The notes beneath the pieces were generated by a model. It did not search any database and had not been told where the DNA came from. It was given only the letters and a program-made list of their open reading frames with translations. 39,927 nucleotides of DNA from Rhodothermia bacterium (lineage in GTDB: Bacteria; Bacteroidota; Rhodothermia; Rhodothermales; JAAAOL01), in NCBI GenBank assembly GCA_030428385.1, contig JAUIDY010000052.1:1-39927 (forward strand), in the 5' to 3' direction. The first letter of the stretch is position 1. Every line of letters starts with the position of its first letter. This document shows, in pieces, positions 23,857 to 33,103 of this stretch. The translations under genes and the position numbers were made by a program.

Positions 23857-24972
23857 ATGCGCCTCAAATCGATTCAGAGTGGTTTTTTTATCACCCTGCT
23901 GGTCGTCGTAACGGTTGCTTTCCTCGCCCTGATCCGGGACTTTTTGCAGCCCGTTTTCTGGGCGGCCGTCCTGGCCGTCTTGTTTTACCCCATCCAGAAT
24001 CGCTGGCTTCGGGTAGTACGAGACCGACGAACGCTGGCCTCTCTCCTCACGACGTTGACAATCTTTTTCATCGTCATCCTCCCGTTAACGTTTGTTGGAG
24101 CAGCCGTATCGAACGAGGCGGTGAATCTGTACCAGCGCATTGAGTCGGGCGACATTGACCTTCAGGCGCTGATACAAAAACTGACGGCCATGTTGCCCGT
24201 CGCACAGGAAACACTAAACGACTACGGCATCGACCTGAACCAGCTAAAAGAACAGCTCTCGGGTGCCGCTGTCACGACGAGTCAGTTTCTGGCCTCACAG
24301 GCGGTGGATTTTGGGCAGAACGCCTTGCGTTTTGCGGCCTACTTCTTCCTCATGCTCTACTTCCTGTTCTTCTTCCTGCGGGATGGACCGAACTGGCTGG
24401 TGCACATTATGCGGGCGCTGCCGCTAGGTGACGACCGCGAGCAGATGCTGGTGGACAAGTTTGCCAACGTCTCGCGTGCAACGATCAAAGGAACCCTGGT
24501 GGTGGGCGTGGTGCAAGGCGCGCTGGGCGGGCTCATCTTCTGGATCCTGGGTATCGGTGCCCCCGTATTCTGGGGCGTTATTATGACGGTGCTCTCGCTG
24601 CTGCCGGCTATTGGGGCCGCCCTCGTATGGCTACCCGCCGCCATCATTTTAATGGTGAGCGGACAGGTAGTGAAAGGCATTATCCTGCTTCTTGTTGGCG
24701 GCTTGCTTATCGGGATGGTGGATAACATCCTGCGCCCAATACTCGTGGGGCGCGACACCAAGATGCCCGACGTGCTCATTCTACTTGCTACATTGGGCGG
24801 TCTGGCCATATATGGGATTTCAGGGTTTGTCATTGGACCCATTATCGCCGCGCTCTTTTTGGCGATCTGGCAGATGTTCGAAGCCGAATATGCGACGTTG
24901 GATGATCCGCCCGTGAACGACAGCCCCCCACCTTCGGACAAGCCCCCTCCAGGTTCATGGGCGACCCTCTAA
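23857..24972 (+). CDS. AI-2E (PerM/UPF0118) family membrane transporter
   Basis: 371 residues with about 8 hydrophobic helices. Helices 1-2 are FFITLLVVVTVAFLALI and FWAAVLAVLFYPIQNRW; then TTLTIFFIVILPLTFVGAAV. A long amphipathic middle (about 85-150) comes before the rest (AAYFFLMLYFLFFFLRDGPNW; VQGALGGLIFWILGIGAPVFWG; LPAIGAALVWLPAAIILM; LLVGGLLIGMVDNILRPIL; LATLGGLAIYGISGFVIGPIIAALFLAIWQMF). The family signature RPILVGRDTKMPDVLILLATLGGL, with an Asn-Arg-Pro core, is present. Members include PerM-type permeases, Na+/H+ antiporters and the AI-2 exporter TqsA; the substrate cannot be read from the sequence. It ends with a Pro/Ser-rich cytosolic tail. It starts 20 bases after the zinc-ribbon gene, so it may share that transcript. 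Confidence 0.87.
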   Translation: MRLKSIQSGFFITLLVVVTVAFLALIRDFLQPVFWAAVLAVLFYPIQNRWLRVVRDRRTLASLLTTLTIFFIVILPLTFVGAAVSNEAVNLYQRIESGDIDLQALIQKLTAMLPVAQETLNDYGIDLNQLKEQLSGAAVTTSQFLASQAVDFGQNALRFAAYFFLMLYFLFFFLRDGPNWLVHIMRALPLGDDREQMLVDKFANVSRATIKGTLVVGVVQGALGGLIFWILGIGAPVFWGVIMTVLSLLPAIGAALVWLPAAIILMVSGQVVKGIILLLVGGLLIGMVDNILRPILVGRDTKMPDVLILLATLGGLAIYGISGFVIGPIIAALFLAIWQMFEAEYATLDDPPVNDSPPPSDKPPPGSWATL

Positions 24973-25247
24973 TTGAACCCGCCTAGCTGCGCCGTTTCCT
25001 TTTTCTGGACTTATGCCCGCTCTCACTCGTCAACGCGAGGCGTAAAACGAAGCCACGTCCTCACGCCGTCTCCTGTGCTTTTCCCCTGTCGGGCGAGATC
25101 ACCACAGGGTATACGATCCTACTTGATGGCGAAAACCAGAGGAGGGTGCGTATGTCTAGGAATTCAGATTTCGATTGAAGAAGGAAGCCTTTTCTCTCCT
25201 TCACGCGTTGTAGCGCGGCTCACCCCTCGTCGGTTGATTCTTCGTGT

Positions 25248-26363
25248 ATGTCAGCCTCTCGGTCGTATCATCGTATTGTCGTTAAGCTCGGCACCAGTGT
25301 GCTCACTGGTGGCACGCCTCACCTGAACCGCCCCCGCATCATCGATCTGGTGCGGCAGTGCGCCGCGTTGCATGCCCAGGGATGCGAGGTGATTGTGTGT
25401 ACGTCGGGTGCCATCGCGGCGGGGCGCGAGCGGCTTGGGTTTCCCTCCCTTCCTGCTACCATCACCACGAAGCAAATGCTGGCCGCCGTAGGACAGAGCC
25501 GGCTCATGCACACCTGGGAACGGTTTTTTGAGATTTACGGCGTGCCAGTTGGTCAGGTGTTGCTTACCCGGGAAGACGTGGAAGACCGCCCCCGCTTTCT
25601 TAATGCCCGGGACACCCTGCGAACGTTGCTGGAACACCGCATCATCCCCGTCATCAACGAAAATGACGCCGTTGCGACCGCCGAGATCAAGGTGGGGGAT
25701 AACGACAATCTGTCGGCGCTGGTGGCGGTCCTTGCCGAAGCAGACGCCTTGTTTCTGCTTACCGACCAGCCGGGCCTGTTTACCGCCGACCCACGCCTCA
25801 ACCCCGAGGCCGAATTGATCGCCGAAGTGCATACGATCGATGACGCGCTGCGGCAGCTTGCGGGAGGCAGTGGAACGTCCTTGGGAACAGGCGGCATGTT
25901 AACCAAACTAGAAGCAGCCGATACGGCGCGTCGGGCTGGGGCCGACGTCGTTATAGCAAGCGGGCACCTCGAAAACGTAGTTACTCGCCTCGCTAAAGGT
26001 GAAGCCCTAGGGACCCGTTTTCCCGCCCTCGACACGCCGCTTGAAAGCCGCAAACGGTGGTTATTCGCCGGTCCCACCCCCGTGGGCACCCTTTGTGTTG
26101 ATGCGGGTGCGACGAAAGCCCTGCTTAAAAAAGGCAGCAGTCTGCTTCCCTCTGGTATCACGGCCATCGAGGGCGACTTCCAGCGGGGCGACCCGGTTCA
26201 CATTGCCAACGAAGAACTCACACCGATTGCCCGCGGTATCGTTCGCTACAGCGCGGCGGAACTGTCGCGTATCCGTGGGTGTCATTCTAGCGCCATCGCT
26301 GACCGGCTCGGATATGCCTATGGCCCCGTCGCCGTACACCGCAACGACTTAATCCTTCTTTAA
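25248..26363 (+). CDS. proB: Glutamate 5-kinase (ProB) with C-terminal PUA domain
   Basis: 371 residues. Phosphorylates L-glutamate to gamma-glutamyl phosphate, the first step of proline synthesis, in the cytosol. Amino-acid-kinase domain: [12 protein letters not shown] near residue 12, [19 protein letters not shown] near 50, [26 protein letters not shown] near 139, [19 protein letters not shown] and [14 protein letters not shown] near 170, and [23 protein letters not shown] near 211. The C-terminal PUA domain (about 280-365) is present, as in bacterial enzymes subject to proline feedback inhibition. It is followed 22 bases later by proA, giving a two-gene proBA operon. The 275 bases upstream, back to the transporter gene, hold no recognisable gene. 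Confidence 0.96.
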   Translation: MSASRSYHRIVVKLGTSVLTGGTPHLNRPRIIDLVRQCAALHAQGCEVIVCTSGAIAAGRERLGFPSLPATITTKQMLAAVGQSRLMHTWERFFEIYGVPVGQVLLTREDVEDRPRFLNARDTLRTLLEHRIIPVINENDAVATAEIKVGDNDNLSALVAVLAEADALFLLTDQPGLFTADPRLNPEAELIAEVHTIDDALRQLAGGSGTSLGTGGMLTKLEAADTARRAGADVVIASGHLENVVTRLAKGEALGTRFPALDTPLESRKRWLFAGPTPVGTLCVDAGATKALLKKGSSLLPSGITAIEGDFQRGDPVHIANEELTPIARGIVRYSAAELSRIRGCHSSAIADRLGYAYGPVAVHRNDLILL

Positions 26364-26385
26364 CCTTTGCCTGATCCACCCCATC

Positions 26386-27657
26386 ATGCAACTTGTTGAT
26401 TCCTCCCTCGCTGAGCTTGGCAAGGCGGCCAAATCCGCCAGCCGCACCCTCGCGGCCCTCACCACCGAGCAGAAAAATGCAGCCCTGCACGCTATTGCCG
26501 ACGCGATAGAAGCCAATGCGGACGACGTCCTGAAGGCCAACGCCCTGGACATCGCCGATGGCAAAACCCGTGGCCTGAGCGACGCCTTGCTAGACCGGCT
26601 CTTGCTCACTCCAACCCGTGTTGCGGCCCTCGCTCATGACGTGCGCAATGTCTCTACCCTGCCTGATCCGGTAGGCACCGACATCGATCAGCGCACGCTC
26701 CCGAACGGCATGGAATTGATCCGTCGGCGCGTGCCCATTGGCGTGCTGGGCGTGATTTACGAAGCCCGCCCGAACGTCACCATCGACATCGCCGCCCTGA
26801 GCCTCAAAACCGGTAATGCCGTCATTTTGCGCGGCGGAAGCGAGACGTTGCGGAGTAACCTCGCGCTGGTGGCCCTCATCCAGCAAGGACTTGCGACCGC
26901 TGGCCTTCCTGCCACCGCGGTGCAATACATCGAAAACCCCGACCGGGCACTGGTAGCCGAACTCCTCCGCCTCGATGACTATGTGGATATGATCATTCCT
27001 AGAGGCGGTGCAGGCCTTCACCGGCTTTGTAAGGAGCAAAGTACCATTCCCGTCATCACAGGCGGCATTGGCATCTGCCATATCTACGTAGATGCCGAGG
27101 CTGATCTGACACGCGCTGTGGATATCATTGAAAACGCCAAGGTTCAGCGCCCCAGTGTTTGCAATGCCCTCGACACGTTGTTGGTCCATAAGGCCGCCGC
27201 TGTAGCTCTCCTCCCCAACGTTGCTGCGCGTCTCGCCACGCATGGGGTTGAACTCCATGTAGATGGTCGCTCGCACGAGATTCTGCGCGACAGCACAGCC
27301 CCGCTCATCCCGGCGGCCCCTGATGATTTTGACAAAGAATGGCTGGGACTCACCATGGGCATTAAGGTGGTAGACAACATGGAGGAAGCCATTGCCCATA
27401 TTCATGCCCATAGCACGGAGCACTCGGACAGCATTTTGACCACAAATACCCACCATGCCGAACGCTTTGTGCGCGAGGTCAACTCCGCTGCGGTTTATGT
27501 CAATGCCAGCACCCGCTTTACAGATGGCAGTCAGTTTGGCCTTGGAGCAGAGGTGGCCGTGAGTACCCAGAAGCTCCACGCCCGCGGTCCGATGGGGCTC
27601 GAAGCCCTCACCACGTACAAATGGATCGGCCTGGGTGCTGGTCATGTGCGGGAATAA
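26386..27657 (+). CDS. proA: Glutamate-5-semialdehyde dehydrogenase (gamma-glutamyl phosphate reductase)
   Basis: 423 residues, standard ProA length. Reduces gamma-glutamyl phosphate with NADPH to glutamate-5-semialdehyde, the second step of proline synthesis. Visible family segments: [31 protein letters not shown] near residue 117, [12 protein letters not shown], the cofactor/phosphate region [13 protein letters not shown] near 205, [14 protein letters not shown] near 223, and the catalytic cysteine in [19 protein letters not shown] (Cys264 of this protein). The later motifs HSDSILTTN and [45 protein letters not shown] are intact. It is the second gene of the proBA operon. A long open frame on the opposite strand across this gene is a coding shadow and is not called. 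Confidence 0.97.
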   Translation: MQLVDSSLAELGKAAKSASRTLAALTTEQKNAALHAIADAIEANADDVLKANALDIADGKTRGLSDALLDRLLLTPTRVAALAHDVRNVSTLPDPVGTDIDQRTLPNGMELIRRRVPIGVLGVIYEARPNVTIDIAALSLKTGNAVILRGGSETLRSNLALVALIQQGLATAGLPATAVQYIENPDRALVAELLRLDDYVDMIIPRGGAGLHRLCKEQSTIPVITGGIGICHIYVDAEADLTRAVDIIENAKVQRPSVCNALDTLLVHKAAAVALLPNVAARLATHGVELHVDGRSHEILRDSTAPLIPAAPDDFDKEWLGLTMGIKVVDNMEEAIAHIHAHSTEHSDSILTTNTHHAERFVREVNSAAVYVNASTRFTDGSQFGLGAEVAVSTQKLHARGPMGLEALTTYKWIGLGAGHVRE

Positions 27658-27698
27658 ACCAACCTGTCTCTTCCCTCTTGTGCTTTCTTACACGTAGT

Positions 27699-29942
27699 AT
27701 GATGGTTATGCGCGTTCTTGTTGGTGTTTTGTTTTTCCTTGCGGCAACGACGTTGTCCGTTTACGCCCAACAGCACCTGGTGGTCATGAACACCGCCGCT
27801 CATCCCGACGATGAAGACGGTGCGACCCTGACTTACTATCGTCATGCTAAAGATGCCCTCGCCTATAGCGTTATTTATACCCGTGGGGAAGGCGGGCAGA
27901 ATGAAATAGGGCCTGAACTGTACGAAGAACTGGGTGCCATCCGCACCGACGAGTCGGAACGGGCAGCGCGTCACCTCGGCACGCAACTGTTCTTTCTGAA
28001 CTTCGAGGATTTCGGCTATTCCAAACACGCCGATGAGGCGTTTGAGGAATGGGGCGGGCGCGATGCTGTCACGGCGCGCCTGGTGTACCTCATCCGCAAG
28101 CTCAAGCCCGATGTGATCTTTACCAATCACGATACCGTCACGGTTGGCCCGCAGCGCCAGCACGGACAACATCAAGCCGTGGGCCTGTCCACCTATGATG
28201 CCTTTGCCCTGGCCAGTGACCCTGCCTACCACCCGGAGCAACTTGAAGAAGAGGGCGTGGACCTCTGGCAACCGAAACGGTTGTTTCTTCGCACATGGCA
28301 ATCCTCTGAACGTACGGTAGTGTCGGTACCTGTGGGCGCAATCAATCCAGCGACGGGCGAACCCTACGCTGCGTACGCGGCCCATGCGCTACGCGAACAC
28401 GCTTCGCAAGGCATGGATCGTTGGGCCGACCGGATGCAGTCCATCCCAGCTACCCACTTCGAGTTGCTCCGCACTGCTACCGAAGCGCCCTTTGTTGCTG
28501 ACGACCTCGCCGCCAACCTGCCCCCCAACACCCAGGCCCGCCCGTCGCTGGCCTATCGTATTGATGCGGGACGGGTGCCCCTTCTTCCAAAAGACGCCCT
28601 GATACTGGATGACGATGTTGCGGTGCCGGGCCAAACCATTTCGCTCTCCTGGGACCCGGCCACGTTCCCGGCGTCCCAATTACGCTGGCAGTTCTTTGGC
28701 GCGCTCGATTCCACAGTATACCTTGCAGATTCTGCGATCCATCGTCTTTCGCTGCAACTACCCGCCGACGCATCTCCAACCGTTCCTCACGCCGTGCACC
28801 AATACACCCGCTTTGAGAATCGTTTTCCCATTGGCATGGCGGTGTACGACGCCCAAACCGATGAACTGCTGGCGGGCGGCTACCTTCCGTTGAACATCGC
28901 CCCTCCTGTCCACCTGGAGTTGGCAGAGCCTGTGGTGCGGCTTCATGCGGGTAAAAACGAGATTAAGGTTCGCGCGCAAGTCTTCGATCCTGCCATTGAA
29001 GCCCTGACCGTAAACCTTGCTGTGGCCAACCCCACCACCCGCACGGTGGAAACACAACAACATTCTTCTATCAACGTGCAGGGAGCCGGGCCTTTGGAGC
29101 ATACTATTGCGTACGTGCTGCCAGCCGATCTGGAGACAGGTACCTACACCCTCACCGTCTCTGCCCTCCCCCAACCAACCACCCTCGTTCCGAGAGCCGT
29201 CACGGCAGAAGGCATGGGCCGGGCTTTTAAAGTGGCGGTAGCTGAACCCCTCAAGGTGGGGGTGGTGCAAAGTTATGACGATGCCATGGCTGTGGCCCTG
29301 GAAAACCTGGGCGTCAACTACGTCCTGCTCGATTCCACGGCGCTGGCGTCTCGCTCCTTCGCCGACCTTCACACCATTCTTGTTGACATTCGCGCCTATC
29401 TCGTCCGCGCTGACTTGCGGACCCACAACGACCGGCTGCTCGACTGGGTAGCCGAGGGGGGCCATCTGGTGGTAAACTACCAGAAAACGTTCGAGTGGAA
29501 TGATAACTTCGCCGACCCGTTTGTGGAAGGACAGAATAATCCTTCAGGGTTTGCCCCCTACGCGTTAAAATTGGGACGCGACCGTGTGACCCGCGAAGAC
29601 GCCCCCGTTACCGTCCGCCATCCTGATCACCCGTTGCTGCATTCGCCCAACCCAATCTCCCAGAACGATTGGGACGGCTGGGTTCAGGAGCGCGGGCTAT
29701 ATTTTCCTGCCACCTACAGTGATGCTTACACCGAACTATTCTGCATGAACGACCCCGGCGAAGCTCCTTTGTGCAGCTCTACGCTGCTAACGACGCACGG
29801 TGAAGGCTCATATGTGTATACCGCCCTGGGATGGTATCGCCAACTCAAGCTCTTCCATCCGGGTGCCTACGCCTTCTTCGCCAACCTGATCAGTTATCCC
29901 CTGACAAGGGGCGAATCTGTCGAAACATCGGCCAACTTTTAA
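27699..29942 (+). CDS. Secreted PIG-L (LmbE) family deacetylase with C-terminal Rossmann/GATase-like domain
   Basis: 747 residues from ATG 27699; the ATG at 27708 is also possible. The hydrophobic leader MRVLVGVLFFLAATTLSVYAQ is a signal peptide, so the enzyme works outside the cytosol. The zinc-binding motif AHPDDE is at residues 34-39, followed by the conserved RGEGGQNEIG and ARHLGTQLFFLNFEDFGYSKH. Near residue 146, TNHDTVTVGPQRQHGQHQAVG carries the third metal-ligand His. PIG-L enzymes remove acetyl groups from GlcNAc-type sugars. After a beta-sandwich-like middle (about 290-500), residues about 520-640 (VGVVQSYDDAMAVALENLGVNY; LVDIRAYLVRADLR; WVAEGGHLVVNY) look like a class I glutamine-amidotransferase or ThuA-like fold without an obvious catalytic Cys. 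Substrate unknown. It follows proA by 41 bases but is probably unrelated in function. Confidence 0.85.
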   Translation: MMVMRVLVGVLFFLAATTLSVYAQQHLVVMNTAAHPDDEDGATLTYYRHAKDALAYSVIYTRGEGGQNEIGPELYEELGAIRTDESERAARHLGTQLFFLNFEDFGYSKHADEAFEEWGGRDAVTARLVYLIRKLKPDVIFTNHDTVTVGPQRQHGQHQAVGLSTYDAFALASDPAYHPEQLEEEGVDLWQPKRLFLRTWQSSERTVVSVPVGAINPATGEPYAAYAAHALREHASQGMDRWADRMQSIPATHFELLRTATEAPFVADDLAANLPPNTQARPSLAYRIDAGRVPLLPKDALILDDDVAVPGQTISLSWDPATFPASQLRWQFFGALDSTVYLADSAIHRLSLQLPADASPTVPHAVHQYTRFENRFPIGMAVYDAQTDELLAGGYLPLNIAPPVHLELAEPVVRLHAGKNEIKVRAQVFDPAIEALTVNLAVANPTTRTVETQQHSSINVQGAGPLEHTIAYVLPADLETGTYTLTVSALPQPTTLVPRAVTAEGMGRAFKVAVAEPLKVGVVQSYDDAMAVALENLGVNYVLLDSTALASRSFADLHTILVDIRAYLVRADLRTHNDRLLDWVAEGGHLVVNYQKTFEWNDNFADPFVEGQNNPSGFAPYALKLGRDRVTREDAPVTVRHPDHPLLHSPNPISQNDWDGWVQERGLYFPATYSDAYTELFCMNDPGEAPLCSSTLLTTHGEGSYVYTALGWYRQLKLFHPGAYAFFANLISYPLTRGESVETSANF

Positions 29943-30090
29943 CGGCAGTCGCCCTTTTTTTTCTTTTCCTCGTCTTTCCTATCTGTTCCTTTTGATATTT
30001 TGGGAAAGCATGTCGTTCTTCTAGGGTGGGCCATCTGTTTTTGGTCAGACGGAAAGCCCCCTTTACGATCCCGCTGTCTGCTTCCCGCCT

Positions 30091-30798
30091 ATGCCTTCCC
30101 CGCACGCTCCCACCTACCGCATGTTGATCGTCGATGACGACAACGAAATTCGTTTTGCCCTCCAAGATTATTTCGAACTGAACGGCTACCACGTTTCTGT
30201 TGCCGCCGATGGTTCCGAAGCCCTGGCTTTTCTGAACGGGTCACCCCGGTTTGACATTGCCCTGCTGGATGTGATGCTTCCTCACAAAAACGGCTTTGAG
30301 ATCCTGCAAGAAATCCAATCGCTGCAGATTGATACTCCGATCTTGATGCTTACGGCACGCGGAGAACAGGAAAGCGTGCTGAAAGGCTTTGGGTTGGGAG
30401 CCGATGATTATGTGACAAAGCCTTTTAACGTGGACGAACTGGCGGCGCGTATTCGCGCCATTCTGCAGCGCACCCAGCCACCCAGTGCGGCCCCGATGTC
30501 CATTTTCACTGTTGGTGATGTGGAGATCAACTTCAGCACCCATGAAGCCACCAAGGCCGGTGAACCCCTCAATTTTACCGCGCTGGAATTCGAAATCCTG
30601 CGGTATCTCATCGAACACCGGGGGGAAACGGTCTCTCGCCGGCAGTTGCTCCGGGATGTCTGGAATATTCCGCAGGACATCGTCACGCGCACCATCGACC
30701 GGCATATGGCGTCGATTCGGAAAAAGATCGAACCCGACCCGACCCGCCCTACTTTTATCGAAACGGTTTATGGCACGGGCTATCGATTTCATGGCTAG
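30091..30798 (+). CDS. OmpR-family response regulator, no adjacent kinase
   Basis: 235 residues. Receiver domain: LIVDDDNEIR near residue 12, phospho-Asp in ALLDVMLPHKNG (near 56), ILMLTARGEQ, and Lys in DDYVTKPFNV near 107. Winged-helix output domain: NFTALEFEILRYLIEHRGETVSRRQLLRDVWN near 165, then VTRTIDRHMASIRKKIEPDPTRPTFIETVYGTGYRF. The domain order and motifs are complete. Kinase genes normally sit beside such regulators, but here the next gene is a decayed outer-membrane protein on the same strand, whose reading frame starts inside this gene's end. It therefore depends on a kinase elsewhere. Confidence 0.93.
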   Translation: MPSPHAPTYRMLIVDDDNEIRFALQDYFELNGYHVSVAADGSEALAFLNGSPRFDIALLDVMLPHKNGFEILQEIQSLQIDTPILMLTARGEQESVLKGFGLGADDYVTKPFNVDELAARIRAILQRTQPPSAAPMSIFTVGDVEINFSTHEATKAGEPLNFTALEFEILRYLIEHRGETVSRRQLLRDVWNIPQDIVTRTIDRHMASIRKKIEPDPTRPTFIETVYGTGYRFHG

Positions 30799-31317
30799 CC
30801 CTGCAAATCCACCTGCTCGTACTCAATTCTCCCTGGTGCTTCTACCCAGCACATGGGGCATCGCCTGCATGCCCGCCTCAGGGCAATGAGAAGACACCTC
30901 CCGCATGGTGGGTCTCTTTTCCTTCAACATAAATGCGGGCACGGGGTACGTCCAACAAGATCCGACCTCGTATATTTCGGGCGCCCTTGGTTTTTGGTAC
31001 CGACGCGGACGAACGCTCTTTACGGGCTATGGCGAAACCACACACCCCTTTCCTGTCACGTTTCGATACCGGTACCAGGAATTATCCAATACCTTTGAAG
31101 ACATCTCCGCTCTAGGCATCGAAGAAAAGTCAGAAACGACCAAAACGTGTGGTGACAAAGAAAGCGGGTAGGAAATAATAGGATTTCTCCCTACGCCACA
31201 GCGGGGTATTTCACCGTGTTAGGCTTCAACACCGTGCGTATACGTATGAATGCAGGTTGGCGCTTTGATGAAGCCGGGTTCACCATCACGATGTTTCAGT
31301 TCCAGGTAGTCCCCTAA
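30791..31317 (+). pseudogene. Decayed small outer-membrane beta-barrel protein
   Basis: A frame opens at ATG 30791, overlapping the end of the response regulator, and begins with a signal-like stretch (RTQFSLVLLPSTWGIACMPASGQ). A TGA follows at 30887-30889. The same frame continues as GLFSFNINAGTGYVQQDPTS, a beta-strand run with aromatic girdle residues, up to EEKSETTK. It then needs one frame change to read VVTKK and another to read VGNNRISPYATAG and onward to FTITMFQFQVVP and a TAA at 31317. That is one stop and two frameshifts in about 175 codons. The composition (Gly/aromatic, alternating strands) fits a small barrel. I do not recognise the family. Sequencing error could explain one lesion, hardly three. 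Confidence 0.5.
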
Positions 31318-31345
31318 CTTCTTATTCGACACTGAGCCCGCGTCC

Positions 31346-32044
31346 TCATTCGTCGGTCGTTTCTTGTTTTAGGTCTGCCACGAGTTCGTCGCCTATGTCC
31401 GTAATCCCCCCGGCTAAATCCGCCACATTCCGTAAGCCTTGGAGGTACCATTGGTACTTTGGACGCAGTGTTGCATTTTCTGGATCGTAAAATTCGTCGG
31501 GGCCCTTCTCAAGGTTGGGAATAAGGACCGTTTCGGACAGGTGCCGCAGTTGCGCCAGTTGTTCAAACCCTGCGTTTAAGGCGTTATAAAACTCAGAAAT
31601 GCGGTATAGGGTGGGCACATCGAGAAGATTTAGTCCTCCACTCTCTAACGCGGCTTCCCACATATGAGACCGCACACTGATGGGTTCAATCAGCGGTTGT
31701 AGGGGCGGCATGGCCCCGGCGGCGATGGACGAATCGTAATACGCGATCATCCGGGGCGTTTGGGTGGCTGCCCGCCTCGTCCGAATGGTGATTTCTTCGA
31801 TCTCTTGCACCAACGCCCGCTGCATTTGTGCGCGGTGAATTTTTTCTTCTTGCCCTTCTCGGTATTCAGAAAGTTGAAAGGCGGCAAACACCCCAAAAAA
31901 CACGATAAGCAGCTCAAAAAAACCACGCCTCAGCAGGGAAAGCCAACCATTGGAGGGTACCGGGTGCCCAGGTGCAGGCGCTGGTGCCGATGAAGAACGA
32001 GGCTCTTCTAGCAAGGGTTGAGGATTCTTCGGATCAGCAATCAA
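31346..32044 (-). CDS. Unrecognised membrane-anchored protein with coiled-coil-like region
   Basis: 232 residues if it starts at TTG 32044, which overlaps the stop of the upstream FGE-type gene (TTGA). There is no in-frame ATG between that point and the middle of the gene, and the upstream ATG at 32152 lies inside the FGE gene. After a Pro/Ser-rich N-terminus comes one hydrophobic helix (about 38-54; FFELLIVFFGVFAAFQLSEYR), followed by a charged helical stretch (EGQEEKIHRAQMQRALVQEIEEI) resembling the start of DUF6090-type proteins. The rest (to about 230) is helical and soluble, with conserved-looking SHMWEAALESGGLNLL and YRISEFYNALNAGF. Function unknown. Its tight coupling to the FGE-like gene suggests a shared role at the cell envelope. 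Confidence 0.6.
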   Translation of the reverse strand: MIADPKNPQPLLEEPRSSSAPAPAPGHPVPSNGWLSLLRRGFFELLIVFFGVFAAFQLSEYREGQEEKIHRAQMQRALVQEIEEITIRTRRAATQTPRMIAYYDSSIAAGAMPPLQPLIEPISVRSHMWEAALESGGLNLLDVPTLYRISEFYNALNAGFEQLAQLRHLSETVLIPNLEKGPDEFYDPENATLRPKYQWYLQGLRNVADLAGGITDIGDELVADLKQETTDE

Positions 32045-33090
32045 CGATTTGGGGGATCTTGTTCGAGGTCTTTTACACACCGAAACCCCACGTGAAACAG
32101 CGAGGTCTCCGGCGTGGAATGCGAGCGCGTAAACACGTTGTATCCGTGGCATTCTTCACATTGAAACGACCCTCCTCGCTGTACCTTTTCACTTTGGTCA
32201 TGCGGGGTAAACGGGGTTCCTCGCTCGGCATAGGGGCGGTACCAGTCTTCGCACCACTCCCATACGTTTCCGGCCATATCGGTTAATCCCAGGGGCGTTT
32301 CCCCAAATGCTCCTACGGGCGAGGTGTATCGAAAGCCGTCGGCTACCGTGTTAAAAGCGGGAAAAGAGCCTTGCCACGTATTGGCCCGATGCACTCCGGC
32401 CATCGCCAGGGTCTCCCCCCAGGGTAATGGGGTTCGGGTGTTGTGTGCATTCCGGGCGGCGTGCTCCCACTCTACTTCCGTGGGAAGTCGTTTGCCAGCC
32501 CACGTGGCATAGGCCACCGCGTCGTTCCAAGAAACCTGGGTGACGGGATGGTCATCCGGAGCTTCAGGCCCTTCGGGTCCAAAGGGATGATGCCAGGTAG
32601 CCCCGGGCACCAGAAGCCATTGCCGCGCCTGTTCATCCAACACCCCTGCATCACCAAACCGCTCGGCTTCGGTAACAAACGCCGTCGCTTCCACAAATTG
32701 CCTGAACTGTGCCACGGTTACCGGCGACCGATCCATCAAAAAGGCGGGGACCTCCACCCAAAAGGCCGGTCGGGCTGAGCCGTTGTGCCGGCTCCCTGGT
32801 CCGACCTCTTCGAGGGTCCCCGAATCATCGCCCACACGGGTACGTCCGCCGGGTACGTACACCATCTCCGCAGGCACAGCAACCGAAGGCGGCACCTCAA
32901 CGGAAAACGGCTCGATCACCTGCGCTGCGGGTGATGGCGGTGTTGTCTGAAGAACCGTATCCGTATCCTTGTCTCCCAATTCCCGGCCCACAAACCAACC
33001 CACCACCATCAGGGAACACAACACGAGAAGAAGAATCCCCCAAAGCCGCGCTTTGCCTGCTTCTTTATGCTCAGCTCTTAGTTGCTCCAT
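32041..33090 (-). CDS. Formylglycine-generating-enzyme-like (FGE-sulfatase/SUMF1) membrane-anchored protein
   Basis: 349 residues from ATG 33090, which is 13 bases after the stop of the sulfatase remnant; an ATG at 33144 overlaps the remnant and gives no conserved extension. An N-terminal membrane helix (about 16-35; LWGILLLVLCSLMVVGWFVG) and a Pro-rich linker precede the FGE-sulfatase domain (about 75-340). Family motifs are present: FMMG-type start as MVYVPGGRTRVGD, DRSPVTVAQFRQFVEAT, DHPVTQVSWNDAVAYATWAGKRLPTEVEWEHAAR, and GLTDMAGNVWEWCEDWY. In active FGEs the redox pair is C-x4-C in GGSxxCxxxxC. Here it reads RGGSFQCEECHGY, a C-x2-C with two residues missing. Activity is therefore uncertain. 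FGE converts sulfatase Cys/Ser to formylglycine, and a sulfatase remnant lies directly upstream. Confidence 0.82.
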   Translation of the reverse strand: MEQLRAEHKEAGKARLWGILLLVLCSLMVVGWFVGRELGDKDTDTVLQTTPPSPAAQVIEPFSVEVPPSVAVPAEMVYVPGGRTRVGDDSGTLEEVGPGSRHNGSARPAFWVEVPAFLMDRSPVTVAQFRQFVEATAFVTEAERFGDAGVLDEQARQWLLVPGATWHHPFGPEGPEAPDDHPVTQVSWNDAVAYATWAGKRLPTEVEWEHAARNAHNTRTPLPWGETLAMAGVHRANTWQGSFPAFNTVADGFRYTSPVGAFGETPLGLTDMAGNVWEWCEDWYRPYAERGTPFTPHDQSEKVQRGGSFQCEECHGYNVFTRSHSTPETSLFHVGFRCVKDLEQDPPNR

Positions 33091-33103
33091 CTTCACGATC
33101 AGG

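Noticed and set aside
24357-24941. Minus-strand open frame opposite the AI-2E transporter gene
   Set aside because: Low-complexity Ser/Pro/Met composition that mirrors the hydrophobic codons of the transporter on the other strand.
26590-27645. Long open frame on the minus strand (351 codons) opposite proA
   Set aside because: It lies wholly antisense to a complete, highly conserved proA, and its translation has no family-like motifs.
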